From contig OU452219.1 in NCBI GenBank assembly GCA_911728455.2, positions 3,904,320 to 3,968,319 on the forward strand: 64,000 bases of DNA, in the 5' to 3' direction. Under the pieces are notes generated by a model, which worked only from the letters and a program-made list of their open reading frames with translations, was not told the origin of the DNA and did not search any database. Both the position numbers and the translations under genes were made by a program. Of this stretch, positions 54,501 to 63,496 are shown piece by piece (position 1 is the first letter of the stretch; each line of letters opens with the position of its first letter). The stretch is from Marthasterias glacialis (lineage: Eukaryota > Echinodermata > Asteroidea > Forcipulatida > Asteriidae).

Positions 54501-57327
54501 CCTGTTCAAAGTAGTACATAAGTTCTGGCAGGTTGGGTAGCGGAGTGTCAACCTCCTCGTCTCCTCCTGCCTCATGCTCTGCCTCGTCTTGGTTTTTCTT
54601 CAAAATTCAAAGAGAAATCCTTGTGAACATTGTGTAAAAATCATTGAATAATGTGAGCTCATAAAGGGAGGTCACCTCTGTGGCGTGTCATGGCCGAGCG
54701 GTCTAGCGCATGGAACCCAAGTTTCGGTGGCTACGTCACCGGAGCGTGGGTTCGAATGCTGGTCGTGACACTTGTGTCCTTGAGCAAGACAATTTATTAC
54801 AGATGTTTCTCATCACCCAGGAGTAAATGGGCAACTGCGAGGATAGAGATTGTTGATGTGAAGGTACCATGTTTTTCATCGAATTAGACATATTTTGTTT
54901 TTAAGTATGGCACTCGCATTCACGATTCTTTATAAATATTCACAAATTATAACAAAATCTTCTTGTAAAATAAAAGTCGTAATTTTTAGGGGGAAAAAAA
55001 AATGTAAAAACTAAAATTATAGTTACATGATTTGTCGGTTAAATACAACACATGCCCACAAGGGTTGCTTTGCACAAACCTGTCGTCTACATTCGACTTT
55101 TCTCACTGTGATTGGTACCGCTACATAGTGAAAAGGATTCTTTGAAATCAAATGCAGTTTTTTCTGGACTTCTCACCTCAAACAGCGCCCTCTGTGACTC
55201 GGCCAGTTGTACCTCTGTGGAATGGTCTACTTTATCCAAGATTGTGTCCACTGTGGACGTGAACTTTGCCTTCTTCACATCTTTGCTGATATCCTCAAAT
55301 ACATCTGAAAGAATAAATATTGAAATTATTTAGAATGAACAAATGAAGCATCATTCATTTAACGCATGTGACTGTGAACTAAACGCATGATTCGGATCTT
55401 CCTTGTTTTTTCTTTATTTTATGAAATGAATTAAATTTTAGTGTTCACAAGGAAAAAAATTACTGAAGCGGAATTTGAACCTGCAATCTCTGGATTAATG
55501 AGCTGGTGCTCTACTGAGCTATCCAGCCCTATCTATGTTGGCATTATCCCTGTTTTGTTCGGGAGGGGGGGATTGGAGGGTGCCAGTCAGCAGTTATTTA
55601 ACGCCATTATAGCCAGGGATTACACTCGAGTTACGATACAACCTGGAAAACAGCATTTAAGCGGTCACCATTGAAGAGGTGCAGCTGGTTTTTTTTTAAA
55701 TATTGAGTCTTAGACCACACGGGAAACTGACTGGGGTAAATATAAATCAATTTTGGGTTAACAAAGAAGAAAAGTTATTAAAAAAAAAAATGAATGAAAG
55801 ACGACATTGGATGGTATCTTAATACCTTTTGACATTTCTATGCATGTATGACTTTGACGACAAATTATTTCCATTTATAATAATCTAAGACAAATCTTAC
55901 CTGCAACATTTTCTGGTCTCTCATCAAGAACTTTAGTAAGCACTCGACTAAGGTGGTCATACCTTCAAGTAAAAAAACAGAAATAAATAAATAAATACAA
56001 TAAAAACTAGTTAAAGGAACTTATTGTTTAACCTAGATAACAAAGCCTAGAAAAATAATAATGTATCAACTGAATCTATCTTCCACTAACTCTCTCAGGA
56101 TCTGTCTGTTGCTTGAAAAAAAAATCTATTTAAACTGGGTGTTCATGGTAAGCAAAACAGCCTGAAAAAATAAAACAAAATAAAAATCATAATCATAATA
56201 ATTTAACTGGAAAAAATCCTTGTGATCACGGATGTTAAAACATTAATACATGTATCAATTCCTTACAATGTTGAACTAATAAAGATGCTTTAAAAGTTTG
56301 CTGAAGGAAATCTGGACTCTGTTTGAACTTCAAATATCCTGTTTTCTACCCTGAAATGATGTAGGCCTATTATAAAACTAATACAAAATATTTAAAAAAT
56401 TCAGGATATTTCTACGAAGGAAAGACTCACGGTTCCTTTTATAACATCATGAAGAATAAGACTGGCTGGCTGATCCTGTGCCAAGTTATAAAATAAAAAG
56501 TAAATATGCCCTAACAGAAACTGTAATTCTAAACTATCAAATTCTTACAACTGTGCTTGAGACTTTGGATCGAACTAAAAAAAGACTATAACACTTTTTC
56601 GCTACAACCTTTTTCGGTCTAAATTTAACCTATATGCCTACTAAATCAGATTACCGAAATGGAAATTTTTTAGGTTACTCGATGAAAACTGAAGCTTTTA
56701 AATTCACCCTTTAAACCCTGTTGTCCGAGAAACTTCCATTTTTTTTTTTTTTAAATTTGATCACAGTAACTCCAGTTCTACTAATTATTGCAAAGTTACG
56801 TTAACGTCTCAAGTACCAAATTAAATCAAATCAAACCTACAACACAAAAATTACAGGCAACTCATTATTCATTATTTAAATATTCATTTAAAATTTCCAA
56901 ATTACATGTAAGCTTGACAGTAAATTTAGTGTGGTCATCAGAGGTTCTTAAAAGTTCTCAAAAAATTCTCGACTAAGTAAAAAATGAGTGGATTATTGTT
57001 TATTCTTATAAAACTAAAATTATTAGTACAACTTCTACAAGCAAAAACAAAATAAAACAAAATTCGTATCACAAACACAAAGATGGAGTAGCCTACACTA
57101 CCGACTGTGACTTACAAATTTAAATTGGACTTTGTGCTTGCTTTTAGGAGGTATGACTTGGCGTTGATGAACTCCTGTTCCTTGGGGTTTAAATTGAGTG
57201 CCATTTCTGGAGGTGGTGAGTTGCCTGACACGAGAGATCCTGCCGGAGTTGCTGGCTTCGGAGTCCCCCCGGCGACTTCGTTGTTTTTCTGCTCCTCAAC
57301 GGGAGCTTGCTCTGCATTAGTTGACAT
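48326..57327 (-). CDS. RSPH4A: Radial spoke head protein RSPH4A/RSPH6A, complete, twelve coding exons
   Basis: Reading right to left, twelve exons join to 1692 nt (563 residues plus stop TAG at 48326-48328). The protein shows the whole radial spoke head 4/6 family pattern. In order these are [200 protein letters not shown] and [14 protein letters not shown]. Acidic Glu/Asp runs separate these blocks and form the C-terminus. The family forms the radial spoke head in motile 9+2 cilia; human RSPH4A loss causes primary ciliary dyskinesia. Both vertebrate paralogues match, so this is probably the pre-duplication gene and the symbol is a convenience. Confidence 0.96.
48558..49129. other. RSPH4A intron 11
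   Basis: No internal repeat or gene recognised. Confidence 0.6.
49130..49247 (-). CDS. RSPH4A: RSPH4A coding exon 11
   Basis: Acceptor TCTGTACAG, donor GACAA|GTAAGT, phase 2. It encodes [20 protein letters not shown] and [19 protein letters not shown]. Confidence 0.95.
49248..50236. other. RSPH4A intron 10
   Basis: AT-rich; nothing recognised. Confidence 0.6.
50237..50488 (-). CDS. RSPH4A: RSPH4A coding exon 10
   Basis: Acceptor CTTTTCAG, donor CTTG|GTGAGT. It encodes [40 protein letters not shown], an acidic run, and [14 protein letters not shown]. Confidence 0.95.
50708..50849 (-). CDS. RSPH4A: RSPH4A coding exon 9
   Basis: Acceptor CTAATGCAG, donor TCAA|GTGAGT, phase 1. It encodes [20 protein letters not shown] through [13 protein letters not shown]. 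Confidence 0.95.
50960..51190. mobile_element. CTCAGACT inverted-repeat element, degraded copy, RSPH4A intron 8
   Basis: CTTTAGTCTGGGGAATCCAA, GATTCACTTGTGACC and GTCATTGTACCAGACATTAT match the right half of 59530-59870. The left arm is GAACTCCTCAGACTGGAGAC. Confidence 0.55.
51601..51698 (-). CDS. RSPH4A: RSPH4A coding exon 8
   Basis: Acceptor TTCTGTAG, donor CCG|GTAAGT, phase 0. It encodes [20 protein letters not shown] and [12 protein letters not shown]. Confidence 0.95.
51699..52666. other. RSPH4A intron 7
   Basis: No repeat with clear ends and no exon recognised. Confidence 0.55.
52667..52780 (-). CDS. RSPH4A: RSPH4A coding exon 7
   Basis: Acceptor TTTCAACAG, donor GAAC|GTAAGT. It encodes [20 protein letters not shown] and [18 protein letters not shown]. 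The PPVIPxEENxTGTNK string is a family signature. Confidence 0.94.
53209..53263 (-). CDS. RSPH4A: RSPH4A coding exon 6 (acidic linker)
   Basis: Acceptor CTCGTTAG, donor GGCG|GTATGT, phase 1. It encodes [18 protein letters not shown]. It is supported by phase closure with both neighbours rather than by strong conservation. Confidence 0.8.
53264..53881. other. RSPH4A intron 5
   Basis: Nothing recognised. The donor at its right edge (GTTTGC) is non-consensus. Confidence 0.5.
53882..54058 (-). CDS. RSPH4A: RSPH4A coding exon 5
   Basis: Acceptor GTTTTGTAG, donor GAG|GTTTGC, phase 0, 59 residues. It encodes [20 protein letters not shown] through [14 protein letters not shown] and a run of nine glutamates. 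The donor is non-consensus, but no better in-frame donor follows before a stop. Confidence 0.9.
54496..54597 (-). CDS. RSPH4A: RSPH4A coding exon 4
   Basis: Acceptor ATTTTGAAG, donor GCT|GTAAGT, phase 0, 34 residues. It encodes [20 protein letters not shown] and [14 protein letters not shown]. Confidence 0.92.
54680..54870 (+). repeat. tRNA-derived SINE, family A variant, antisense in RSPH4A intron 3
   Basis: GGCGTGTCATGGCCGAGCGG, GGGTTCGAATGCTGGTCGTG, TGTCCTTGAGCAAGACA, then a different body (CCAGGAGTAAATGGGCAACT). Confidence 0.8.
55177..55304 (-). CDS. RSPH4A: RSPH4A coding exon 3
   Basis: Acceptor TTCTTTCAG, donor GAG|GTGAGA, phase 0. It encodes [18 protein letters not shown] through [12 protein letters not shown]. 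Confidence 0.94.
55460..55690 (-). repeat. tRNA-like SINE, family C, copy 2, in RSPH4A intron 2
   Basis: The minus strand has a body with CCAGGTTGTATCGTAACTCG followed by GGATAGCTCAGTAGAGCACC and GCAGGTTCAAATTCCGCTTC. It has the same layout as 5675-5890. Confidence 0.75.
55901..55962 (-). CDS. RSPH4A: RSPH4A coding exon 2
   Basis: Acceptor ACTTGAAG, donor GCAG|GTAAGA. It encodes [20 protein letters not shown], exactly 20 residues plus split codons at both ends. The purine-rich acceptor is weak, but the family match is very strong. Confidence 0.92.
55963..57115. other. RSPH4A intron 1
   Basis: Very AT-rich with many A/T runs; nothing recognised. Confidence 0.6.
57116..57327 (-). CDS. RSPH4A: RSPH4A coding exon 1
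   Basis: ATG at 57327-57325 on the minus strand; donor AATTT|GTAAGT, phase 2. It encodes a poorly conserved Pro/Ala-rich N-terminus ([13 protein letters not shown]) and then [20 protein letters not shown], the start of the conserved domain. Confidence 0.9.
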
Positions 57328-58297
57328 GCCAAATTTGTCACAAAATCGACAATATTTATAATAACAAAAATGACAGATAATGAAAAATGGAATTTAATGT
57401 GATGATGAACAACGATTATTCATGCAAAATGAACAGATGAAATGATTTCTACATGAATTTTAGACGAGCTGTCTCACCAATCCGACGGTCTTTACCGTTC
57501 ACTTGATTACTTGTGCAGTTCGTTGCTAGGGCATGCGCTGCTGCACGACATGTAAATACACAAGTATTGACTACGTAAATTACGTCACGAGTTCTACAGG
57601 TTGAGTAATTGGAGTAAAGATTTTCTTAACACACAATTTTAAAGATGGCGCTTCAGAGTTTCGTGCGAAAAGTAACTTTTTGAGTTTATCAATTCGGAAG
57701 GTTTTAATAATCATGGACTTGGCTTGTAGTTAGGTAAAAACATGATTTAGTAGTTTATGTTACACTTTTTGTATTGTTGGTTTCAAAATGAGAAATCATT
57801 TAGTAATCGTTTCACTCGACTATTTATTATAATTTGAATGTCGTAACTGCAAAACCATCAACTCAATCTGTCAATGGTCAATCTGCAATCGTTTCACTCG
57901 ACTCGTGCGTGTCGTAGTCGTATACGGGCGTATACAAGTCAACTCGTCATGATCTACTGCAGTGCAGGGAGCCCAGTGCAGTTCCCCAACCTCGCTCACC
58001 TCCAGTAAACTCCCCCAGTACAAAGTCGCCCTATTAGTAGTAAACTGGCACCATATGGATGGTCTTTTGACTAGTTTCAATTTGGAGGGGCTGGCCAGTG
58101 TTTTTAGTGTTAACCGTTTAGCAATCCTTTTTGGGAAAAGTTGCTGATCTGTCGTTGACATGTTGTCTTGTCTTGTCTTGTCAATAAATCATAATGTTGT
58201 CCATGTTGTCAGAATCCAAGTAACTTGTCTTTTGGACCAGAGTTAGTGTAGGGAAATTCGATTGAGTCTGTAGTTTGCCTGTACTGTACTGTGTAGA

Positions 58298-58425
58298 CCA
58301 TCTGTCTATCACAAATACTGCCTGGTTAAAAAGTGTTTCCTTCCCATATGATTGATGGCAGTGCCTTTCGACCATTATTGTGTGAAATCAACAACACCAG
58401 GCAGTATTTGCGATAGACCTTACAG
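58298..58425. mobile_element. hairpin 1 in the RSPH4A/SAV1 interval
   Basis: GTCTATCACAAATACTGCCT-GGT at the left is inverted as ACCAGGCAGTATTTGCGATA-GAC at the right. Confidence 0.7.
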
Positions 58426-58637
58426 TTACAAAGTTACGTGTGTTTGCTTTTTATGATTTGGTCATCATTCACCCTATTCTGGAAGGCTTGACGCTAAAGT
58501 GACGTATTAATATCCAATGGTGCCCTTGACTTTTGAGGAAAACTTACACTACCCAAACAAAACAATTTGGAACTATTGTAATAACTTGCCAATAATTTTG
58601 GATTATTTGCATTATATCACCAAATTAGACCAAGTAA

Positions 58638-58745
58638 CTGGGGTGCTGTACTCATTTTTTTAAGATTTTGACCTTATCGGTCGTATCGGTAGTACGACTG
58701 ATAAAGTCAAAATCTAAAAAAAAAAGATGGAGTACAGTGCCCCAG
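58638..58745. other. hairpin 2 in the RSPH4A/SAV1 interval
   Basis: Nearly perfect arms of about 45 bp: CTGGGGTGCTGTACTCAT, AGATTTTGACCTTATCGGTC against GACTGATAAAGTCAAAATCT, GAGTACAGTGCCCCAG. Confidence 0.85.
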
Positions 58746-59359
58746 AATACTGGTTCTAATCCAGCATACTCAACGAGAATCTCTTACATGTATCTCATAC
58801 AATTTAAGTCTTAAGTTAATGTCAGTGGAGTGGTCAACTTTGTCAGGGGGGGGGGACATTGTATAGCGGGCAACTTTGCTGGGGGGGGGGGGCAAGTATG
58901 AAGAAGCTGTGATAATCATAGTTTTTGGCCCTGTCCCCCTTGATAATGATAGACCTAAGACTGTTCTAGCTCTTGGCTATGACAGACCATGCGTTAAAAT
59001 TTGGCAAATTTTTTCCACAAAAATTGTTCCTCGGCAACAATCGGAACATTCCACAAATTTGACTGAGGTCAGGAGGCTTACAAAATCGATGCGTCTGGAA
59101 TTGAGGCGAGTTCAAACTAAAGTTGTAGCTCAAACTAGCCCCACTAGTGTGGCAAAGGATTTTTGACATCAGATGTCAACAATCCCAGCCACACGTAGGG
59201 CTAAACTCAAACCAACTTGTACCCACAGATATCTAGGCTTATTCACTGGATGACAAGAAGTTATTTTGTTCAATGTGTTCTTTTTTTTCTTCATGTCATG
59301 CAGGTAATTGAACCCAAATAAAAGTTTACAGTTATAATACCTTAAGTGAAAAGTGCAAA

Positions 59360-59456
59360 ATGTTACTCTCTCGAAAGAAGGACTCGTCGAAACCTCTTAC
59401 ATCCGAGGGGATCGCTGGCAAGTACACCAAGAGAGAATCGTCACCAATTCTTCAAA
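59360..59456 (+). CDS. SAV1: SAV1 coding exon 1
   Basis: ATG to donor CAAA|GTAAGT, phase 1. It encodes MLLSRKKDSSKPLTSEGIAG and KYTKRESSPILQ. A leader part of the same exon starts at 59304 after an acceptor, so at least one noncoding exon lies upstream. Confidence 0.92.
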
Positions 59457-62400
59457 GTAAGTAAAAAGAGAAGACTATTTCTAGCTACCCAGACAGGCTT
59501 TGAATGAGCCATGTGTGAGTTCAGTTTGAATATTGCCTTGTGCAGTGACTTGCCTGGTCGCTATTACTATTAGATACTTCATTTGAATTCCTCGGACTAA
59601 AATACTGTTGCTACATCACATGGTTCGGGGCAAGCTTTTGTATAGCAAACTCCGGATTAGCATTGGCTGGTACTTTCCACCACGCATTTCAGTGGAAATT
59701 TTGTACATGGGAATGATGGGTGTTTGCCGGCCCTTAAGTTTTTCCCTTTACCATGTGGTACCATATAGAGACACTGATTTTAGTCTGAGGAATTTCAGTT
59801 GAACATTCACTTCTTACCGAGCAAGGCATTGTACCATACGTCATTTAAATCTAACTCGCAAAAGGCAAACCGGTGTGTGATGAAATTCACAACAAACAAA
59901 ACACATTGTTATTCTTAGTTTTATAGGTAGGTAGTCCACATTTTCGTTGTGGTAAAAACTGTTCCCTACATCCATTTAGGGCTTGGGGGCAAGTTCTCAG
60001 CTTTTGTGTTCAAAGTTTTAACAAAAATTATTTGTTAATAATAATATTAAGCATTTATAAGGTGCTTTTAAACATTGTATCAAAAAGTCTGCCTTACTCC
60101 TGTTCATTAGGCCTTATGCATTCCTGAAACCAGCTCAACTCCTTTGGAGTATGCAGCACCGAAAGCCAAATTAATATTCATTTATTCTGTCAATATTTTG
60201 TTTTCCAGTTCCATCTTCTTTTCCCCCATACATTTGCCAAGTTTGTAAGATTCATGTATTTCTCCTTCTGCCTTTCATTGTATTTTGTATGAATTCAATT
60301 TTTAGTTGATCTCAAGTTTTCACAAATATTTGCGTTCCAAAGTCTCCCATTGTGATATTGCCAGTATTTTTAAAGAAAACATTGTACGGATCTGTTTTTA
60401 GTGCTTTCAGTGTTTGTGTGTGTTTAATGAATAAAACAGTACAAAGACTAACTCGTCATGTGCCCGGCAAAAGGACGTAAGGGAAAGTTACCGGCAAAAG
60501 GATGTAAGCAATTTATGTTAAAATTTGTGTTTCAAGAATTATGAGCGGAAAAGTTTGGTAAACATGTTGCCATCCAAAAATCATTCTAGAAAGGTTGAAT
60601 TCTGCAAGGGGAATGGGGAAACATGTCTTCAGGGTATTTCTAGCAAGAAAACCCTGTATTTTTCATGTCAGGAGCCATTTTGTTGCTTACGTCCTTTTGT
60701 TACTGGGATAAACTACTTTATGTACCCGGCAAAAGGGCGTAAGTCCTGATGCCCTTTTGCCGGGCACATGATGGACTATCGATTGAACTGTCTTCATAAA
60801 AACATTTGTGGCCTCTCATTTCGACCCCAGCAGAGTCTTTCTCAAAGGCCAAAATCTCTAGTGTGTAGAATAGATTTTCATATGTTTTTTGTTATTTGTT
60901 TTTTAGGTTTTATGTCCCCAGTGGTCCGTCATGGCCCGTCAACCGCACGCCGGCACGTCCCTCCAAGCTCCAACCAACACTCACAGGAAATACCAAATCC
61001 CAATGCAGGAAGATACAGCCGTTCCCCGCATGCTTCAGCACAGAGTCTAGCCCCAAAGGCAGAGGGTAAGGCGTTCTGAACTTAAATGCTGACAAATTGG
61101 TGTTTGAAGATTAAACCAAAACACAAAGGTTGAAGAGGTAGGACAATGTGCGGGTTATGGAAGAAGACACACGCAGGAAACATTGGCAAGATGATTTAGG
61201 TTTCATTGAAACTGTGAGATGATGATGAGTAATACATGTTATAATACTGGAGTCTTATATAGCGCATCTATCAACCCACAATTAGGTGCTCAAGGCGCTT
61301 ATTTATACTATTTTTAAGGCAAGTTTTTGAGGGTCTTTTTAAATGAGAGCCATTTATGTAGCACCTTGTAATGGTTTACAACATGCTGTTTACAATATTA
61401 TTTGAATATGTGTCACAATAAAGCAAAACATACATGTACATGTAACTGTTTATACACTGTTTTATAAAACATGTCCTCTTCAAGATTGTTTATAAACTGG
61501 AAGGTAAGTAACGTGAGACTAATTTTATGTGATTAAATTGGTAAACGTGCAGTTCGTGAAAACTCTTTCGTGATGTCTTACAGTCATTGACTTCAACTAC
61601 CTGTTACAAATTGGGCTACAAATTTTGGTAGACTTTGGTAGCCAGTTGAATACTGAGCTTCATGACTGGTTGTTCACATTGGCTGACGATCAACCATGTA
61701 ATGGTTGATACAGTAAATGGTTTGTGGAGATAAAGCTATGCGTTATTGTGTAATGTATACGGCGACGCATATGTGAAGTCCTCCATGTTGCAGGCTCCAA
61801 TCATGGAGCAAAACATGGGCGTGTTTACCCACGTCGTGACAAGGGGGGCTTGAACACCAATTGATTAATGCCTTTTGTCAGGACAGATCAGGTGAAGAAG
61901 AAACAGTTTGTAAAAACATTCCCTCAAAATCTTTTTAGAATGCAGATTTATCATATTGTTTTCTTACCCGTTCCAGAAAACATCTGGAGTGCCGTTTTGA
62001 CATTGCAAACTTGTAGTTAGGTGTAGTATAAGTGTATCCAATATCAGGCCTTGATCTTAACCGAGGCCACCGAGGCCATTGGCCTCATGCCCTGTCGAGT
62101 TGGCCAGCATGCCCTTCAGAAAAATTGCGCTGTCACTACCAACTTGGCCAGCATGCCCTTGTACAGTTTCCCTGATTTGGCCAGCAAAGGCCTGCCCCCG
62201 TTTTTCTTAAGATCGAAGCCTGCAATATGACTATATATGCACCTATCTATGATGTAACACATGCTTTACTCGTTAAGAGAAAACAAGTAGCTTTAATCTC
62301 TGTTAACAGAAGTTATTCCAATCGCTCAACCCTCATGTCTTTATCCGTAAAGGTGTGTTCCACTGCTGGTCAGAAACAGTCTCGATGAAAAATAATCTTC

Positions 62401-63496
62401 CAGTTCATATTTTGTTTCTAGAAACAGCTATCCCAGCGTACAATAGTAGGTACAATTCCACCTCATCGGCGGCAGCGCCAGTGTCGCGTGGACAATATGT
62501 GCAAGATGTCCCCCCCGTCGGCTCAGTGGGTGAGTCTAAAACCTTGACTGCATGTTTTAAAACTGTATAAGATGCCATCCAGGAAGCTGTGTAGTATTTT
62601 ATTTTATGTGTACCCAGATGGCTTAAAAACACAGCTTTTGTTTGATTGATTTATTGATTGAATTGTATTTTTTGCTGAGTAATTTAAAGTTGAGTTGTTT
62701 TAAATTTGTAGCTGTAGTGCTTTTTAGAATTCATTTTGTTTCATTTGGTATAATTTCTTTAATAATATACTTAAATATTGTTGTGTATATTTAACATTTT
62801 GTGTTCATACCAGTATTATAAATGTCATGTTTTTTTTTGTTTTAAACATTACTAATATAACGATGGTTTGTTAAATCGTTGCAGAGGTTCATGAGCATGT
62901 GAAACATATGTTTGTGTGAAAGTCTATTGAGTATTGAATGTGTTTTGCAAGTTATTGATATTGTGTACCAATTGCATTAACCCTAACTCCCCTGAGTGAT
63001 TTACTAGGATCCTTCCCCAACACCATATGGGTAATTCAACACCCAAACTGTGGTACTGTGATTATGGTGGTATGCCTGAACCCATGTAAAGCATGATAAG
63101 TTTACTCATGCAGTCCTCAAAATCCAACAAAATCCAACAAAACCTGCTGTTAGAGTTTGATGGAATAGGGACTGTTTGAGTTAATCCTATATTTGTTTTC
63201 AAGATACTTTTCTGCTATTTCCTAAGCCAATGACCTTTCAACAGGTAACTTGGCCCACCCTCACCCGACACCTGATAACAAATTTTACTAATTCACTTAT
63301 TTTCAGTTAAGTAGCCTGCTGATTTCACGAATCCTTTTTACAAATGTAATTATAGAGAATGCCAGTATTATTGAAGAAGCCACTGATCGTTGTTTTGAAT
63401 TGAATCCGTTGTGTACTCAACAGGTAACTTGGCCCACCCCCTCCCACCTGGCTGGACCATAGACCAGACAATGAGAGGAAGAGTTTACTTCATAGA
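59360..63496 (+). CDS. SAV1: SAV1 (Salvador homologue, Hippo pathway scaffold), 3'-partial, four exons in window
   Basis: Exons 59360-59456, 60907-61065, 62422-62529 and 63424-63496 join in frame. The N-terminus MLLSRKKDSSKPLTSEGIAG, then KYTKRESSPILQ, matches the SAV1 start (MLSRKK, then GKYxKxExSPLL). SFMSPVVRHGPSTARR matches the conserved RHGPxxxRR block. A poorly conserved Ser/Pro/Ala linker follows (AIPAYNSRYNSTSSAAAP). The last exon gives LAHPLPPGWTIDQTMRGRVY-FI, the first half of the first WW domain. SAV1 binds the MST/Hippo kinase through a C-terminal SARAH domain and LATS through its WW domains, in the cytoplasm. The second half of WW1, WW2 and SARAH must lie beyond 64000. The ATG has A at -3 and sits 56 nt after a 5' UTR acceptor (CATGCAG, 59301-59303). 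Confidence 0.92.
59530..59870. mobile_element. CTCAGACT inverted-repeat element in SAV1 intron 1
   Basis: ATTCCTCGGACTAAAATACT at the left is inverted as GATTTTAGTCTGAGGAATTT at the right, with ACCATGTGGTACC near the fold. It is related to 50960-51190. Confidence 0.65.
59871..60454. other. SAV1 intron 1, middle
   Basis: Nothing recognised. Confidence 0.5.
60455..60773. mobile_element. 320-bp element with GTGCCCGGCAAAAGG ends
   Basis: CATGTGCCCGGCAAAAGGAC at the left is inverted as GCCCTTTTGCCGGGCACATG at the right. Extra subterminal copies (ACCGGCAAAAGGATGTAAG; CTTACGTCCTTTTGTTAC; ACCCGGCAAAAGGGCGTAAG) lie inside both ends. Confidence 0.85.
60907..61065 (+). CDS. SAV1: SAV1 coding exon 2
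   Basis: Acceptor TGTTTTTTAG, donor GAGG|GTAAGG, phase 1. It encodes SFMSPVVRHGPSTARRHVPP and a Ser/Asn/Pro-rich linker ending SLAPKAE. Confidence 0.9.
61066..62044. other. SAV1 intron 2, left part
   Basis: A TATATAGCGC...CTCAAGGCGCTTA fragment near 61255-61305 is repeat-like. Otherwise nothing recognised. Confidence 0.45.
62045..62222. mobile_element. 180-bp inverted-repeat element in SAV1 intron 2
   Basis: CAGGCCTTGATCTTAACCGA at the left is inverted as CTTAAGATCGAAGCCTG at the right. TTGGCCAGCATGCCCTT appears twice inside. Confidence 0.75.
62422..62529 (+). CDS. SAV1: SAV1 coding exon 3
   Basis: Acceptor TTTGTTTCTAG, donor GTGG|GTGAGT, phase 1. It encodes ETAIPAYNSRYNSTSSAAAP and VSRGQYVQDVPPVGSV. 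It is supported mainly by phase and splice borders, since this linker is not conserved. Confidence 0.78.
62530..63423. other. SAV1 intron 3
   Basis: AT-rich. It contains a partial duplicate of the exon 4 acceptor and exon start at 63229-63271 (see findings). Confidence 0.6.
63424..63496 (+). CDS. SAV1: SAV1 coding exon 4 (first part of WW domain 1)
   Basis: Acceptor CTCAACAG, donor ATAGA|GTGAGT, phase 2. It encodes GNLAHPLPPGWTIDQTMRGR and VYFI, matching the LPLPPGW...RGRKYYID start of the SAV1 WW domain. The remaining WW residues are in the next exon, off the window. Confidence 0.93.

Larger units (their letters stand above)
57328..59303. promoter_or_regulatory. divergent RSPH4A / SAV1 interval, probable promoter region
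   Basis: The two genes point away from each other with about 2 kb between start codons. Visible sites are TACGTCAC (57581-57588, CRE-like), AAGATGGCG near 57643 (YY1-like, typical of leaders of housekeeping genes) and an imperfect RFX X-box half at 57522-57535. GTTAG|GTAAAA near 57736 could be the donor of a SAV1 leader exon. Two hairpins (58298-58425 and 58638-58745) and G-runs with a repeated GGCAACTTTG segment (58840-58895) occupy the SAV1 side. Confidence 0.5.
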
